Shown one piece after another: positions 24,132 through 33,945 of a DNA stretch of 64,000 nt; position 1 is the stretch's first letter; each line of letters opens with the position of its first letter. Both the position numbers and the translations under genes were made by a program. Under the pieces are notes generated by a model. It saw only the letters and a program-made list of their open reading frames with translations, did not search any database and had not been told where the DNA came from. Origin of the DNA: UBA12088 sp041920275 (GTDB taxonomy: Bacteria; Patescibacteriota; Minisyncoccia; Phycocordibacterales; UBA12088); contig JAYRSE010000001.1 in assembly GCA_041920275.1 (NCBI GenBank), forward strand, positions 1 to 64,000, given 5' to 3'.

Positions 24132-25736
24132 ATGCTTGATACACGCATCTTGCGATCCTTCGCTCTGGTGAGTACACACCGAACGGTCGCACTCGTGAGT
24201 GCTGCGGCTCTGTTCGCAGTGGTTCTTTTTGTTGCACTTCCCGACAAGAGTCGCGTGGTGAGCGACGACCAGACGGTGCCCACCCATATCCTTGTCCGTG
24301 CGGAACGGATACCGCTTCCGTTCGAAGGCGTCTTGGTATCAAAGGAGGATGCCGTACTGGCGTCACAGGCGCAGGGTCGCTTGAGCGACTTACCGGCTCG
24401 CGAGGGATCGGTGGTGCATGCCGGCGACGTGCTTGCGGTCGTTGGTCAACCGGTGCTTGCGGCTCAGCGGTCGACGCTGGTCGCCAAGATACGGCTCATG
24501 GAAGAGCAACGTGGACTGGTGGAAGCTGAGCGCGACACCGCTTTGGTGCTCGCGGCGAAGGCGGCGCAAACGAATGCGACCGTTGGTACCGCACAGGTGG
24601 CACTTACCGATGCGCAGGTGAGCACGGCGGCAAAGGCGCTGCGCGTGACCCTCACACAGCAGTACCTTTCCGCAACCGAGGCGCTGAAATTCCTTGCAGA
24701 CACCGCGGCCCTTTCAACAAGCGAAGTTTCCGAGCTTCGAGTGAAGGCGGCCCGTACGCTTGCCGGCTCCGAGCGTGCGAGCTACTTGGGTCAGCGGGTC
24801 ATGACAGGTGGAAGAGATCGCGGTCTGTATGATGATCTGCAGGCATTAAAAACGGATGAACCCCAGGTACTGCTCGATCTTTCTCAGCGCTTGCTCGACG
24901 GTCTTTCAACACTCGCCCGTGCGTACGAATCGGCCGAACGTAAGGCCTACGAGCGTACCAGTGCTTTGAGCGAAGGTGAGCGTGCACAGTACAACACCTA
25001 CCGCAATGCGGTGCGGACCGCACAGGCGTCCGTGGAGGGCGCGCAGGGTATGCTCCGTACCGCGCTTGAGGCACACGAACTTGCGGTCGCAACTGCGGGT
25101 GGAACACGAACGGTTCGTGATGCGGAACTCGAGCAAGCGAAAGTGGTGCAGGCCGGAGAGATGCGCGTGAGCGGAGCGACGCTTGCGAACCTGTATGCCG
25201 AGCTGCGCGCACTCGACGCTTCACTCGGGGAAGCGGTCGTGAAGGCGCCCTATACGGGTACGATCGTGGAGACATTCGTCGACCCCGGCACCTATGTGGC
25301 ACCCGGAACACCGCTCGTGCGCATACAGAGCGCGACCGGTCTCGAGGTGCGTGCTACGATCCCGGGGCGTTATCTGTCTCGAATGACGATCGGTGCGTCC
25401 GCGACCTTTCGCGATGGGGGAGCTGGAGTGCTTGATCGGATCTCACCGCACGTCGATGAACGTACGGGCGGGGTGACCGCATACATCGTGCTCAATGCGG
25501 TGGAGGCGCCGTATACCACCGGGTCGCACATCCGTGGCGAGCTTGAGCTTGTGGTCGATAAGGATGAGGACGGTGTGTATGGCATCCCGCACCGGTACCT
25601 CTCGTTCGATTGGAGCGGGCCCGTGGTGCGTACCGAAACGAATATGACACTGCCGGTCACGATCGTGCGTGACATGGGACAGGTAGTGTACGTGACCGGT
25701 CGGGACCTTGTAGACGGCCTTGCGCTTGTCCCGTAG
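24132..25736 (+). CDS. HlyD/MFP-type periplasmic-adaptor-like efflux subunit
   Basis: 534 residues from ATG 24132. An N-terminal membrane anchor (about 18-38), a first lipoyl half (QAQGRLSDLPAREGSVVHAG, near 80), a very long alpha-helical coiled coil rich in alanine (about 110-370), the second lipoyl half (VVKAPYTGTIVETFVDPGTY, near 375) and a C-terminal beta-barrel. The adaptor links an RND pump to an export path. No TolC-like gene is present, so in a single-membrane cell it probably works only at the inner membrane. Transcribed from the operator-controlled promoter and joined to the RND gene downstream. Confidence 0.85.
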   Translation: MLDTRILRSFALVSTHRTVALVSAAALFAVVLFVALPDKSRVVSDDQTVPTHILVRAERIPLPFEGVLVSKEDAVLASQAQGRLSDLPAREGSVVHAGDVLAVVGQPVLAAQRSTLVAKIRLMEEQRGLVEAERDTALVLAAKAAQTNATVGTAQVALTDAQVSTAAKALRVTLTQQYLSATEALKFLADTAALSTSEVSELRVKAARTLAGSERASYLGQRVMTGGRDRGLYDDLQALKTDEPQVLLDLSQRLLDGLSTLARAYESAERKAYERTSALSEGERAQYNTYRNAVRTAQASVEGAQGMLRTALEAHELAVATAGGTRTVRDAELEQAKVVQAGEMRVSGATLANLYAELRALDASLGEAVVKAPYTGTIVETFVDPGTYVAPGTPLVRIQSATGLEVRATIPGRYLSRMTIGASATFRDGGAGVLDRISPHVDERTGGVTAYIVLNAVEAPYTTGSHIRGELELVVDKDEDGVYGIPHRYLSFDWSGPVVRTETNMTLPVTIVRDMGQVVYVTGRDLVDGLALVP

Positions 25737-25775
25737 GTGCGGCTCTTGCGAGAAAGGATGCGAAAAAGCTGTGGT

Positions 25776-28700
25776 ATGAAGCATGAACAGTCACCATTCG
25801 GTCGGAATAATGAAGAAGGGGTACCGACGACCTTGGTGCATGACACGGTTTCCGATTCGAGCGAGGGTTTGAATTGGACGGGCAAGCTTGCGGAGACGTT
25901 CGTCATGAACCGTTCGCTCTCGTTGTTGATCGTGGGACTCGCACTTGCCTTTGGAGTGTTCGGCTTTTTGGCAACGCCGAAGCAGTATAATCCTCAGATC
26001 ACGCGTCCCGCGTTCATCGTGGAAGTGTCGTATCCCGGTGCGACCGTAGATGAAGGGTACCGATTGGTTGCGACGGAACTCGTGGAAAAGGTTCAAGCTC
26101 TCGCGGGTGTGGATGAAGTGACCGTGCAGGTCCGTGACGGTGCTTCCATTGCGGCGGTAGTCATTTTTGACGTCGGCTTTTCGAAAGATACGGCAAAGGT
26201 CTCCCTGCAAACCCAACTCGCGCAGCATAGCTACCTGGCGCGTGGCGCCATTCGACAGCCGACGATCCGCGAGCTCGATCCGGACGAGGTTCCCATCCTG
26301 ACGGTCCGGATCGTGGGTGCGGAGCATTCGCTCGCTTCACTGCGCGAGCACGCCGTTTCCGTGTCGCACGTACTTGCCGATGTGCCCGGCGTAGCCGAGG
26401 TCGAAGTGCACGGGGGGTATGCACCTGCTCTGGTGGTGGAATTGCTTCCGGAGGAAATGGCTCGCAGTGGTGCATCGCTTGGTGATGTGCAACGTGCACT
26501 AGCGGATGCGAGTACCGAACACTCGCTTCTTGCGTTAGGTGATGGTACGCGTCGCGTGGTCGTGGATATAGAGAATGCGGCTATGACACCCGAGGCCCTG
26601 GCGGAGGTGGGAGTACATCAAAGCGTACGTTTGGGTGATATCGCCCGCATATACGAGGGGACGAAAGAGGTATCATCGTATGTTCGTGCGCTGTATCCGG
26701 ATGGTGTGCCGGAAGATGCGATCCTGCTTTCCGTCTCGAAGCGCGGAACGGCGAGTGCTCCGTCCGTGTCTCGGGACGTGCTTGAAGCACTGCGTGCCAC
26801 ACTCACGAACACCGCACACACGGGCGTCTCATTCGAGGTGATCAACGATGATGGTGCGATGGCAAGTGCGGAGATCGGCGGACTCATGATGAACCTCATC
26901 CAGTCCATCGTGATCGTCGGAGCGGTGCTCATGCTTTTCCTCTCACCGCGCAGTGCGGTGGTGGTGGGACTCTCCATACCGCTCACGATGCTCATCGTGT
27001 TCGGGCTCGGATACTTGGAAGGTCAGACCGTCAATCGCATCACACTCTTTGCGCTCATTTTGTCGCTGGGCCTTTTGGTCGACGCGGCGATCGTGGTCGT
27101 CGAGGCGATCCATACCGCGACCAAGCGGGTATGCTCGGAACAGGCGCGTGTGCGTGCGGTGGTGCGTGCCGTGAACGGCATCGGCGTCGGTCTGTTCCTT
27201 TCCATGCTCACCAGCGTGGTCGTGTTCATGCCCATGCTGTTCATCACCGGCATGATGGGGCCGTACATGGGCCCCATCGCGTTCTTCGTACCGGCCGCAC
27301 TTCTCGTTTCGTTCCTGATCGCGGTCACGGTCATGCCATACTTCGCGCTCTCTTTTATGCGGAGTGATGAAAGGACCACTGCCGCTTCCCGATTCTTCAA
27401 CGGTCTCATTGAAACGATCACGCGGCGATACTCGGACCTGTTGTGTTCGATCATCGGCTCGCGAGTGATACAACGGCGCGTGTTGGTGTCCGCGGGTATC
27501 GCGTTTGCGCTCGCGCTTACGTTACCTGTGGCGCAGTTCGTGCATTTCCAAATGCTACCGAAAGCGGATCGTGACCAGTACTTCGTTTACGTTGATATGC
27601 CCGCCGGCACTGATGTTGTCGCGACGCGAGTTGCCGCCGAAGAGGTGGCACGGATCGCACTTGCGGACGAATACGCTCGGTCGGTGCAGCTGTTCGTCGC
27701 CGATTCCCAGGTGCTGGATTTTAACGGCATGTTCAAGGGGGCGCATGTGCGCACCGCACCGCATCAAGCGACCCTTCGGGTCAACCTGGTACCGAAAGGC
27801 GAGCGGGATGATTCCTCGACCGATATCGTGGAACGTGCGCGTGCGGAGTACGCGGAACACGATGTCGCCTCGAAGGCGGAACGGGTCCGTTTCGTAGAGG
27901 ACCCTCCCGGACCGCCGGTGTCCGCAACGTTCGTTGCAAAGGTATTCAGTGGTGAACATGCTGACCGCGTTGCCGTTTCGAACGGACTGTATGAGCTGCT
28001 CAGGGGCGTTTCCGGTATCGTGGACGTTGACGATGGAGCCGAGGAAGGGTACCTGCGGGCGGTACTCACGGTCGATCATGTGGCCGCGCGTTCGTTCGGT
28101 GTTTCGGTCGAAGACATCCACTCGGCACTCACGGTGCTCGGAGCTCCGGTCGAGGGAGCGCAGTACCATGACGCGCATCTTGCGGAATACGCCCCGATAG
28201 AGTTGCGTGTACCCCGTGAAGCGCGGAGTGCCCCGAGCGATCTTTCGTTCGTGACGGTCAGATCGCGGGAAGGTGTACCGGTTCCTCTGGAGTCGCGTGT
28301 TGACATTCGGTATGAACGGAGTAGGGAGCCGGTGCATACCGAAGGGATGGTGCCGATCCGCTCCGTTACCGCGGAAACACAGGGCAGGTCGATTGTGTAT
28401 GTCATGCTCGAGGTGATGCGAAAGGCGCGAAGCGAAGGGATCGCGGGGTACCACGTCATCGCTTGGGACCTGTTCGGTATGGACCTTAAACGCGACGGGG
28501 CCCGTGTACGGATCGAGTGGGGTGGAGAGTGGGAGATGACTCTGGAGAATTTTCGCGATCTCGGTCTTGCGATGCTTGCCGCCATCTTCTTTGTATACGC
28601 GATACTGGTCGCGCAGTATCGCACGTTCCGCACACCCGGGCTTATCCTTACCACGGTGCCGCTCGGTTTGGTGGGAATACTCGCGGGCTTTTCGGTGCTC

Positions 28701-29042
28701 GACGCGGTGGCGGGAGTACCGCTTACGGCGACCGCACTCATCGGCTTCATTGCACTCATTGGAATCGTCGTTAATAACGCGATCATCTTTCTTGAACGTT
28801 TCGATGAGGTGCGGCAAGACGGTCTCGCCTATGATGCGGCTCTTGTGGAGGCGGCGCGTTCTCGTTTGCGGCCGATACTCCTTACATCGCTCACCACGGT
28901 GCTCGGCTCGCTCACGATCGCGTTCGATCCCGTGTGGAGCGGTCTTGCGTGGGCGATCGTCTTCGGCCTCTCGCTCTCTACGCTCCTTACGCTCGTGGTA
29001 CTGCCGACGCTGTTGGTCTACACGGGACGGGGAGACAAATGA
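25776..29042 (+). CDS. RND-family efflux transporter (HAE1/AcrB-like)
   Basis: About 1088 residues with 12 transmembrane helices and two large external loops. Recognisable: the first helix near MNRSLSLLIVGLALAFGVFG, the proton-relay helix GLLVDAAIVVVEAI, and the second-half helix IGIVVNNAIIFLERF. AcrB has paired aspartates (VDDA) in the relay; here only the first is kept (VDAA), and the partner lysine of helix 10 is asparagine. This is seen in other RND subgroups. Candidate substrates are metals or reactive sulfur or drug-like compounds. The start is uncertain: an in-frame GTG at 25737 and an ATG at 25758 are also possible. Confidence 0.88.
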   Translation: MKHEQSPFGRNNEEGVPTTLVHDTVSDSSEGLNWTGKLAETFVMNRSLSLLIVGLALAFGVFGFLATPKQYNPQITRPAFIVEVSYPGATVDEGYRLVATELVEKVQALAGVDEVTVQVRDGASIAAVVIFDVGFSKDTAKVSLQTQLAQHSYLARGAIRQPTIRELDPDEVPILTVRIVGAEHSLASLREHAVSVSHVLADVPGVAEVEVHGGYAPALVVELLPEEMARSGASLGDVQRALADASTEHSLLALGDGTRRVVVDIENAAMTPEALAEVGVHQSVRLGDIARIYEGTKEVSSYVRALYPDGVPEDAILLSVSKRGTASAPSVSRDVLEALRATLTNTAHTGVSFEVINDDGAMASAEIGGLMMNLIQSIVIVGAVLMLFLSPRSAVVVGLSIPLTMLIVFGLGYLEGQTVNRITLFALILSLGLLVDAAIVVVEAIHTATKRVCSEQARVRAVVRAVNGIGVGLFLSMLTSVVVFMPMLFITGMMGPYMGPIAFFVPAALLVSFLIAVTVMPYFALSFMRSDERTTAASRFFNGLIETITRRYSDLLCSIIGSRVIQRRVLVSAGIAFALALTLPVAQFVHFQMLPKADRDQYFVYVDMPAGTDVVATRVAAEEVARIALADEYARSVQLFVADSQVLDFNGMFKGAHVRTAPHQATLRVNLVPKGERDDSSTDIVERARAEYAEHDVASKAERVRFVEDPPGPPVSATFVAKVFSGEHADRVAVSNGLYELLRGVSGIVDVDDGAEEGYLRAVLTVDHVAARSFGVSVEDIHSALTVLGAPVEGAQYHDAHLAEYAPIELRVPREARSAPSDLSFVTVRSREGVPVPLESRVDIRYERSREPVHTEGMVPIRSVTAETQGRSIVYVMLEVMRKARSEGIAGYHVIAWDLFGMDLKRDGARVRIEWGGEWEMTLENFRDLGLAMLAAIFFVYAILVAQYRTFRTPGLILTTVPLGLVGILAGFSVLDAVAGVPLTATALIGFIALIGIVVNNAIIFLERFDEVRQDGLAYDAALVEAARSRLRPILLTSLTTVLGSLTIAFDPVWSGLAWAIVFGLSLSTLLTLVVLPTLLVYTGRGDK

Positions 29043-29134
29043 CCGCGCTTGGAGCGATCCGTTTGTGCACAGGGCGGGGGTGGTAATGATGCGAAGTATG
29101 TGGTACTGTTGCGCCTGCCAGTGTAACTCTACCG

Positions 29135-29140
29135 TATCGA
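29135..29140 (+). promoter_or_regulatory. Possible -10 box (TATCGA) of the V-ATPase operon
   Basis: The last base is seven nt before the A of the ATG at 29147, the leaderless spacing seen elsewhere, but the hexamer itself is weak. Confidence 0.35.
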
Positions 29141-29146
29141 TCCTCC

Positions 29147-29455
29147 ATGCCCTACCTGCAGACCATTCTCGATGCCGAAGAACAAGCGCGCACCATACGC
29201 GAAAAGGCCGAGCGTGAAGCCGCGGCAATCGTGTCCGAGAAACGAACGGAGATTGCGGAGCGATTCGAAGCGCTCAAACTATCGCTCGATACCAAGCGGA
29301 GCGAGACGCTTGCCGAACGGAGAGTGCTCCTTGATCGTGCGTACGATACCGCGCTCGCTCATGCGAACGATGAAGCGAAGCGGCTGGTCGAACAGGTGCG
29401 ACCGCGCGAGGTGCAAGCAGTCGCTCGAATTCGCGCTCGCGTGCTCGATCGGTGA
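29147..29455 (+). CDS. V/A-type ATPase peripheral-stalk subunit (H/G type, NtpF-like)
   Basis: 102 residues, almost wholly alpha-helical coiled coil starting MPYLQTILDAEEQARTIREK, as in AhaH/NtpF/subunit G. It pairs with subunit E to form the peripheral stalk that ties the catalytic head to subunit I. First gene of the ATPase operon, in the same place as ntpF in Enterococcus hirae. Its end overlaps the following frame. Confidence 0.8.
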   Translation: MPYLQTILDAEEQARTIREKAEREAAAIVSEKRTEIAERFEALKLSLDTKRSETLAERRVLLDRAYDTALAHANDEAKRLVEQVRPREVQAVARIRARVLDR

Positions 29456-29493
29456 GAGTCGTTGCGCACCGATATCACCATATCACATACCAT

Positions 29494-31446
29494 ATGGCAG
29501 TTCTCCCGATGCAGAAGATCCGTTTGTACTTGCATCGAGGATCTGCAAGCGAGGTGTTGCGTGCGATCCAAAAACTCGGGGTGCTCCATCTCGAGGAGGT
29601 GACGATCGGGGAAAGAGAGCTTGTTACCCGTGAGAAGGAGGCATTTGAATTCAATTACGCGAGCAGTCGTCTCGAGCTTGCCGTTCGGTTCCTCTCACGG
29701 TACGAGGTTCCGAAGACCGGTCTACGCGCCGTGGTGGAAGGTACGAAAGTACGCATCACCGGAACGGCGCTCTACGAGGTGGTACAGACATTTGATTACA
29801 ATACGGTGGTGGATGCGGTGCAGGACATCGAACGCACGATCGTCGACGCCCGAACACGGATCGAAGAGCTTGAGGCGGAACGCGCACTGCTCGAACGCTG
29901 GCGCGGACTCGATCGAGTACTTGCCGCGGGACGAGAGACACCGTCCACCCGCACTCACTTTGTGGCCGGCACACTCGCGGGGGCGCACGATCTCTTGGTG
30001 TCGATGTGTGCGGAACGATCGATCGTGTATCACACACTTATCGCCTCAGATACCGATCGATTGTATGCCATACATAGAAATGACGAAGCATCGTTCTTGC
30101 GATGTGTTGCCGATTCCGGTTGCGAGACGGTCGAACTGCCACTCAGGCGCGGTACTCCCGCGGAAGAGCTTGAGCGTATCGATCGTGCACTCGGCTCGCA
30201 GCGTGAAGATATCGTTCATGCGGAGAGGCGAGCGGCAGAGATGGCGCGCGAATCTCTCGATAACCTCCGTGTCGTGAGCGATTACATGCTTTGGCAGAAA
30301 GAGAAGCATGATCTGCTTTCCACCGCCCGTGCAAGCGCCGAAACGATCGTGTTCGAAGGATGGTCTCCGACCGCGGACCTGCACGTCCTCGAGGAGCGTA
30401 TCAAGAACAAGACCGAGCGGTACGCCCTTGAGTCGGTGGCACCGCATGAAGATGAGACGCCACCCGTGGAGTTGCGCAATCATCCCGCGATCGCACCGTT
30501 CGAGACCGTGACCCGTCTGTACGGACTTCCCGGACATACCGACCTTGACCCGACAGCATACCTTGCGGGGTTCTTCTTCCTCTTTTTCGGACTCGCACTC
30601 TCCGATCTGGGCTACGGACTCGTGATGGTGATGGGTCTCGGGTACATACTATACCGTTACCGTGTGCCAAAAACGGTTCGACCGATGCTTATTCTCATGT
30701 TTGCGGGAGGTGTTTCCACCACAGTTGTCGGTGCGTTGTACGGCGGGTACTTCGGTGTTTCGATGGACGTGATGCCGGAGTGGGTGAGGTCTTTGCAGAT
30801 TTTTGATCCGATCAAAGATCCGATGCCGGTATTTTATCTCGCGCTTGCGCTCGGTGTGTTGCAGATCACGGTGGGTTTGTTCCTGTCAATGGTCTCTGAG
30901 GCAAGGAACGGGCGTCTGCTCACCGGTATTGCGGAAAAGGGTCCATGGGTCGGATTTTTTCTCTTCGGCAGTGCATTGCTTGGCGCACGCCTTGCATACA
31001 TTCCGGGATCGGTCGATATGTACCGGTATGGTGTATACGCGTGCATTGCGAGCATTGTTGCGGTTGCGGCATACAAAGAAAAAAACTGGTTCCTGAAACC
31101 GATCAAAGGCGTGTTGAGTTTGTACGACCTGGTTGCGTATTTTTCCGACATACTTTCATATTCACGCCTCCTTGCGTTGGGACTTGCTACGAGCGCACTC
31201 GCGTACGCAGTGAATCTCATAGCGGCAATGGTGCAAGACGCGCCGTACTATTCGGGGTATATCTTCATGACGGCAATACTGTTGGTAGGGCACCTGTTCA
31301 ATCTTGCGCTTAACGTGCTTGGTGCATTCATTCATTCCGCTCGCTTGCAATTCGTTGAGTTCTTCGGCAAATTTGTGAACGGTACCGGGAGGCCGTATGC
31401 ACCGTTCAGGCGGCGAGAACGGTATGTGGAGCTGGTCGATTCGTGA
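29494..31446 (+). CDS. ntpI: V/A-type ATP synthase subunit I (a subunit)
   Basis: 650 residues from ATG 29494 (MAVLPMQKIRLYLHRGSASE, the usual family start). The N-terminal half is a cytosolic coiled-coil region that binds the peripheral stalks. The C-terminal half (about 350-650) has seven to eight transmembrane helices, including FFFLFFGLALSDLGYGLVM and the conserved DILSYSRLLALGLATSALA that holds the arginine needed for ion passage. It forms the two half-channels of the Vo motor. A GTG start at 29452 is possible but lacks family support. Confidence 0.93.
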   Translation: MAVLPMQKIRLYLHRGSASEVLRAIQKLGVLHLEEVTIGERELVTREKEAFEFNYASSRLELAVRFLSRYEVPKTGLRAVVEGTKVRITGTALYEVVQTFDYNTVVDAVQDIERTIVDARTRIEELEAERALLERWRGLDRVLAAGRETPSTRTHFVAGTLAGAHDLLVSMCAERSIVYHTLIASDTDRLYAIHRNDEASFLRCVADSGCETVELPLRRGTPAEELERIDRALGSQREDIVHAERRAAEMARESLDNLRVVSDYMLWQKEKHDLLSTARASAETIVFEGWSPTADLHVLEERIKNKTERYALESVAPHEDETPPVELRNHPAIAPFETVTRLYGLPGHTDLDPTAYLAGFFFLFFGLALSDLGYGLVMVMGLGYILYRYRVPKTVRPMLILMFAGGVSTTVVGALYGGYFGVSMDVMPEWVRSLQIFDPIKDPMPVFYLALALGVLQITVGLFLSMVSEARNGRLLTGIAEKGPWVGFFLFGSALLGARLAYIPGSVDMYRYGVYACIASIVAVAAYKEKNWFLKPIKGVLSLYDLVAYFSDILSYSRLLALGLATSALAYAVNLIAAMVQDAPYYSGYIFMTAILLVGHLFNLALNVLGAFIHSARLQFVEFFGKFVNGTGRPYAPFRRRERYVELVDS

Positions 31447-31516
31447 CCGGCTACCAGGGTGTCGAAGGGCGATATCGTGGCATTATTCTTTACCAATTAA
31501 TTAACATCATTTACTT

Positions 31517-31999
31517 ATGGAAGGATCAATCACGTGGGGAGTGGCATTCGTCATGCTTGCAGCGGCATTGCCTGCGATACTCGGATTTATCGGCTCCGCC
31601 CTTGGCATGGCTACAGCAGGAAAAGCGGCAGCAGGTGTCGTGGCCGAGAAGCCCGACCTTTTTGGCAAGTTGCTCTTGATGCAGGCACTTCCGGGTTCAC
31701 AGGGTATCTACGGTTTGGTGATCTCGTTTCTTGTGTTGCAGTTCAGTGGAGTTCTTGGTGCATCGGAACTGCCTAATGTTTCCAATATGAGCGGTGTGTT
31801 GTACCTACTTGCCTCGTTGCCGCTCGCCATTTCAGCTATCGCAAGTGCGATTCTGCAGGGCAAGGTCGCTGCAAACGGTATCCTTTCGATTGCCAAGGAT
31901 GGCACATTGGTCGGAAAGGTGCTCCTGTTCGCGGCCATGATCGAGACATGGGCGATCTTCGGCTTCTTGATCACGGTCATTCTATTGTTGTCGATCTAG
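31517..31999 (+). CDS. ntpK: V-type ATPase subunit K (rotor ring, Na+-type)
   Basis: 160 residues, four transmembrane helices, a fused double hairpin like NtpK. The ion site resembles the Na+ site of E. hirae NtpK: LPGSQGIYG in helix 2 (Ser and Gln in place of Thr64 and Gln65), LQGKVAANG in helix 3 (Gln110) and MIETWAIFGF in helix 4 (Glu139). The first hairpin lacks the carboxylate, so one ion binds per four-helix unit. This predicts Na+ coupling; proof needs biochemistry. It lies between subunit I and E genes. Confidence 0.93.
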   Translation: MEGSITWGVAFVMLAAALPAILGFIGSALGMATAGKAAAGVVAEKPDLFGKLLLMQALPGSQGIYGLVISFLVLQFSGVLGASELPNVSNMSGVLYLLASLPLAISAIASAILQGKVAANGILSIAKDGTLVGKVLLFAAMIETWAIFGFLITVILLLSI

Positions 32000-32013
32000 C
32001 ACATTGCACTACC

Positions 32014-32586
32014 ATGGCACTCGAAGACCTTGTTCGGAAGATAGTCCGCGATGTTGAAGAGTCGGCGGATGCGATGCGTGCCTCCGCGAAGCGGACCGCG
32101 GAGGTGTTGGACCGTGAGGCGAGGGAGCGTGAAGAGGAGTACGTCGCTCGCTTTGCACACGAAACGGAGACGCTCTGTGCGAAAGAAAAGGCATCTGCAG
32201 ATGAGCGCGCGCGTCGCGATGCGCAGATGGTGCTGGAGAAGGAGCGGCGGCGTTTGCTCGACGGCGTCTTTGCGAGCGTGGAAGAAGAAATGACCGGTGT
32301 CGATGCGGACACGTATCGCGCGTTCGTTCGTGCCGAACTCGTACGCATCGCATCCGATCTTTCCACACTCCATACGTTCTACGCACCCGCTTGCTACAGT
32401 GCTATCGTGGAGGAGGAGGTGCGTGCCGCGGGCGGAACCGCACGGGTCGGCGTGCGTGATGATGTGCGGAACGGTTTTGTCGCCGTCGGTGATGTCTGTG
32501 AGTATGACCTTCGTTTCGATCGGCTTGTCCTTCAAGTGAAACGTGCCTGCGAGCCGGAGGTCGCGAACATGCTCTTTATGTCCTGA
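32014..32586 (+). CDS. ntpE: V/A-type ATPase subunit E (peripheral stalk)
   Basis: 190 residues from ATG 32014 (MALEDLVRKIVRDVEESADA). An N-terminal long coiled coil rich in arginine and glutamate (about 1-105) pairs with the H/G subunit. The C-terminal globular domain with GVRDDVRNGFVAVGDV contacts the catalytic head. The gap from the K gene is short and no separate promoter is needed. Typical length. Confidence 0.85.
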   Translation: MALEDLVRKIVRDVEESADAMRASAKRTAEVLDREAREREEEYVARFAHETETLCAKEKASADERARRDAQMVLEKERRRLLDGVFASVEEEMTGVDADTYRAFVRAELVRIASDLSTLHTFYAPACYSAIVEEEVRAAGGTARVGVRDDVRNGFVAVGDVCEYDLRFDRLVLQVKRACEPEVANMLFMS

Positions 32587-32594
32587 ACATTCGT

Positions 32595-33578
32595 ATGGCC
32601 GATTACATGTATGCAGGTGCACGGGTCAAGGCATTGGAGTCGATGCTCCTTTCGGCTTCACAGATCGAGCTTTTGGTGTCTGCCAAAGGCCCCGACGAAT
32701 TATATGCCGCACTGTACGATTCCTACCTGGCCTCATACCTGAGACGCAATACCGAGCACGACATACTTTCGGCACTTGAGGAGCAGGTCAATGATACGAA
32801 GATGCTTCTGCTATCGATCGTGCCGGAACCGCACGTACTCGATATTCTCTGGATCAAGTACGATTACCACAACGTAATGGTGATCGTGAAGGGGGTGCGT
32901 ACGGGCGCTTCGGATGCCGAGATGCTCGCATCATGCTACATGCAGGGAACGGTGGAGCCGGGAGTGCTGATTGAGCATATGCGAACGGGAACACTTTCGT
33001 CGTTCGAACCGGAACTCGCCGAGGCCTTTCGTGACGGAATGGCCTCGACGTTGCCGGGTGCGGTCGATGAAGTTTGCAATGCATTGTATTTTGCGCACGC
33101 GCTTCGAGTGGCGTCGGTGAGCGGCGATCCGTTCGCACTTGCGTATGTCCGTGCGCTCATCGATCTTTTCAACATCAAGGCGCTTGCGCGTGGGGAGTTG
33201 CGTGACACGTTTCGTTCGAGACGAGCACTCGTTTCAGGAGGCGTGTGTCCGGTGTTCGATTCGTTCGATCCGGCACGCCTCGTTCGTTCCTATGCGTGCT
33301 ACGGCGGGGAGGACCAATGGAGGACGGTCTTTCAGTCTGTGCGGGAAGGAGGGACGGCGATACCGCTCGAGAAACTGGCGGACGAATCGTTTGCGGAATG
33401 GTTGCGTGCACAAGCAATGTCGGTCATTGGTCTTGCAAATGTTGTGTGGTATTTCCATGCCGTGAAGAACAACGCACAGATCATTTCCGCGATCAGCAAA
33501 GCAAAGCGAGCGAACATGCCGGAGAAGGAGCTGCGATCCATCCTGCGGATCCCGTCGTCTAACAAGCAAAGAGTATGA
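32595..33578 (+). CDS. ntpC: V/A-type ATPase subunit C (central-stalk socket, AC39-like)
   Basis: 327 residues, all-helical, starting MADYMYAGARVKALESMLLS. Family features include the tyrosine-rich first helix, KYDYHNVMVIVKG near residue 95, and a repeated three-helix organisation. It couples the central stalk to the K ring. The stop overlaps the start of the subunit F gene by four bases (ATGA). Confidence 0.85.
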   Translation: MADYMYAGARVKALESMLLSASQIELLVSAKGPDELYAALYDSYLASYLRRNTEHDILSALEEQVNDTKMLLLSIVPEPHVLDILWIKYDYHNVMVIVKGVRTGASDAEMLASCYMQGTVEPGVLIEHMRTGTLSSFEPELAEAFRDGMASTLPGAVDEVCNALYFAHALRVASVSGDPFALAYVRALIDLFNIKALARGELRDTFRSRRALVSGGVCPVFDSFDPARLVRSYACYGGEDQWRTVFQSVREGGTAIPLEKLADESFAEWLRAQAMSVIGLANVVWYFHAVKNNAQIISAISKAKRANMPEKELRSILRIPSSNKQRV

Positions 33579-33913
33579 GTACGTACCGTATCGCGATCGT
33601 AGGGCCGATCGATGTCGTTTCCGGCTTTCGCGCGTTTGGTGTCGATGTGTTTCCCGCCGAGCGGGCCTCCGTGCTACTCGAGACACTCGCGAAAATGCGC
33701 AAAGAAAGTGCGGACGGCAAGGGCGAGTACGCGGTTGTGATAGCGATCGAATCTCTCGTTGCTGAGGTGCCGCGTGATGAGTGGGAACGCACCACGCGAG
33801 GTGTGCTTCCCGCCGTTGTCGTGCTGCCCGGGATCGAGGGATCGAGCGGGCAGGGGATACGCACCTTGCGCAAGCTCGCGGAGCGAGCGGTCGGGAGCGA
33901 TATTTTACAATAG
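33575..33913 (+). CDS. ntpG: V/A-type ATPase subunit F (NtpG-like)
   Basis: 112 residues with a Rossmann-like N-terminal half (STYRIAIVGPIDVVSGFRAF) and EYAVVIAIESLV, as in the regulatory central-stalk subunit F. It binds subunit D and influences ATPase activity. The C-terminal segment ends in an arginine-rich helix. Overlaps the subunit C stop by ATGA. Position equals ntpG in E. hirae. Confidence 0.8.
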   Translation: MSTYRIAIVGPIDVVSGFRAFGVDVFPAERASVLLETLAKMRKESADGKGEYAVVIAIESLVAEVPRDEWERTTRGVLPAVVVLPGIEGSSGQGIRTLRKLAERAVGSDILQ

Positions 33914-33945
33914 TGAAAATTATCAGTGGGGTAATAATTTTACAT

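Noticed and set aside
27555..29228. 557-codon minus-strand open frame over the RND gene
   Set aside because: Shadow of the strongly supported RND coding frame. Histidine- and arginine-rich translation without any motif.
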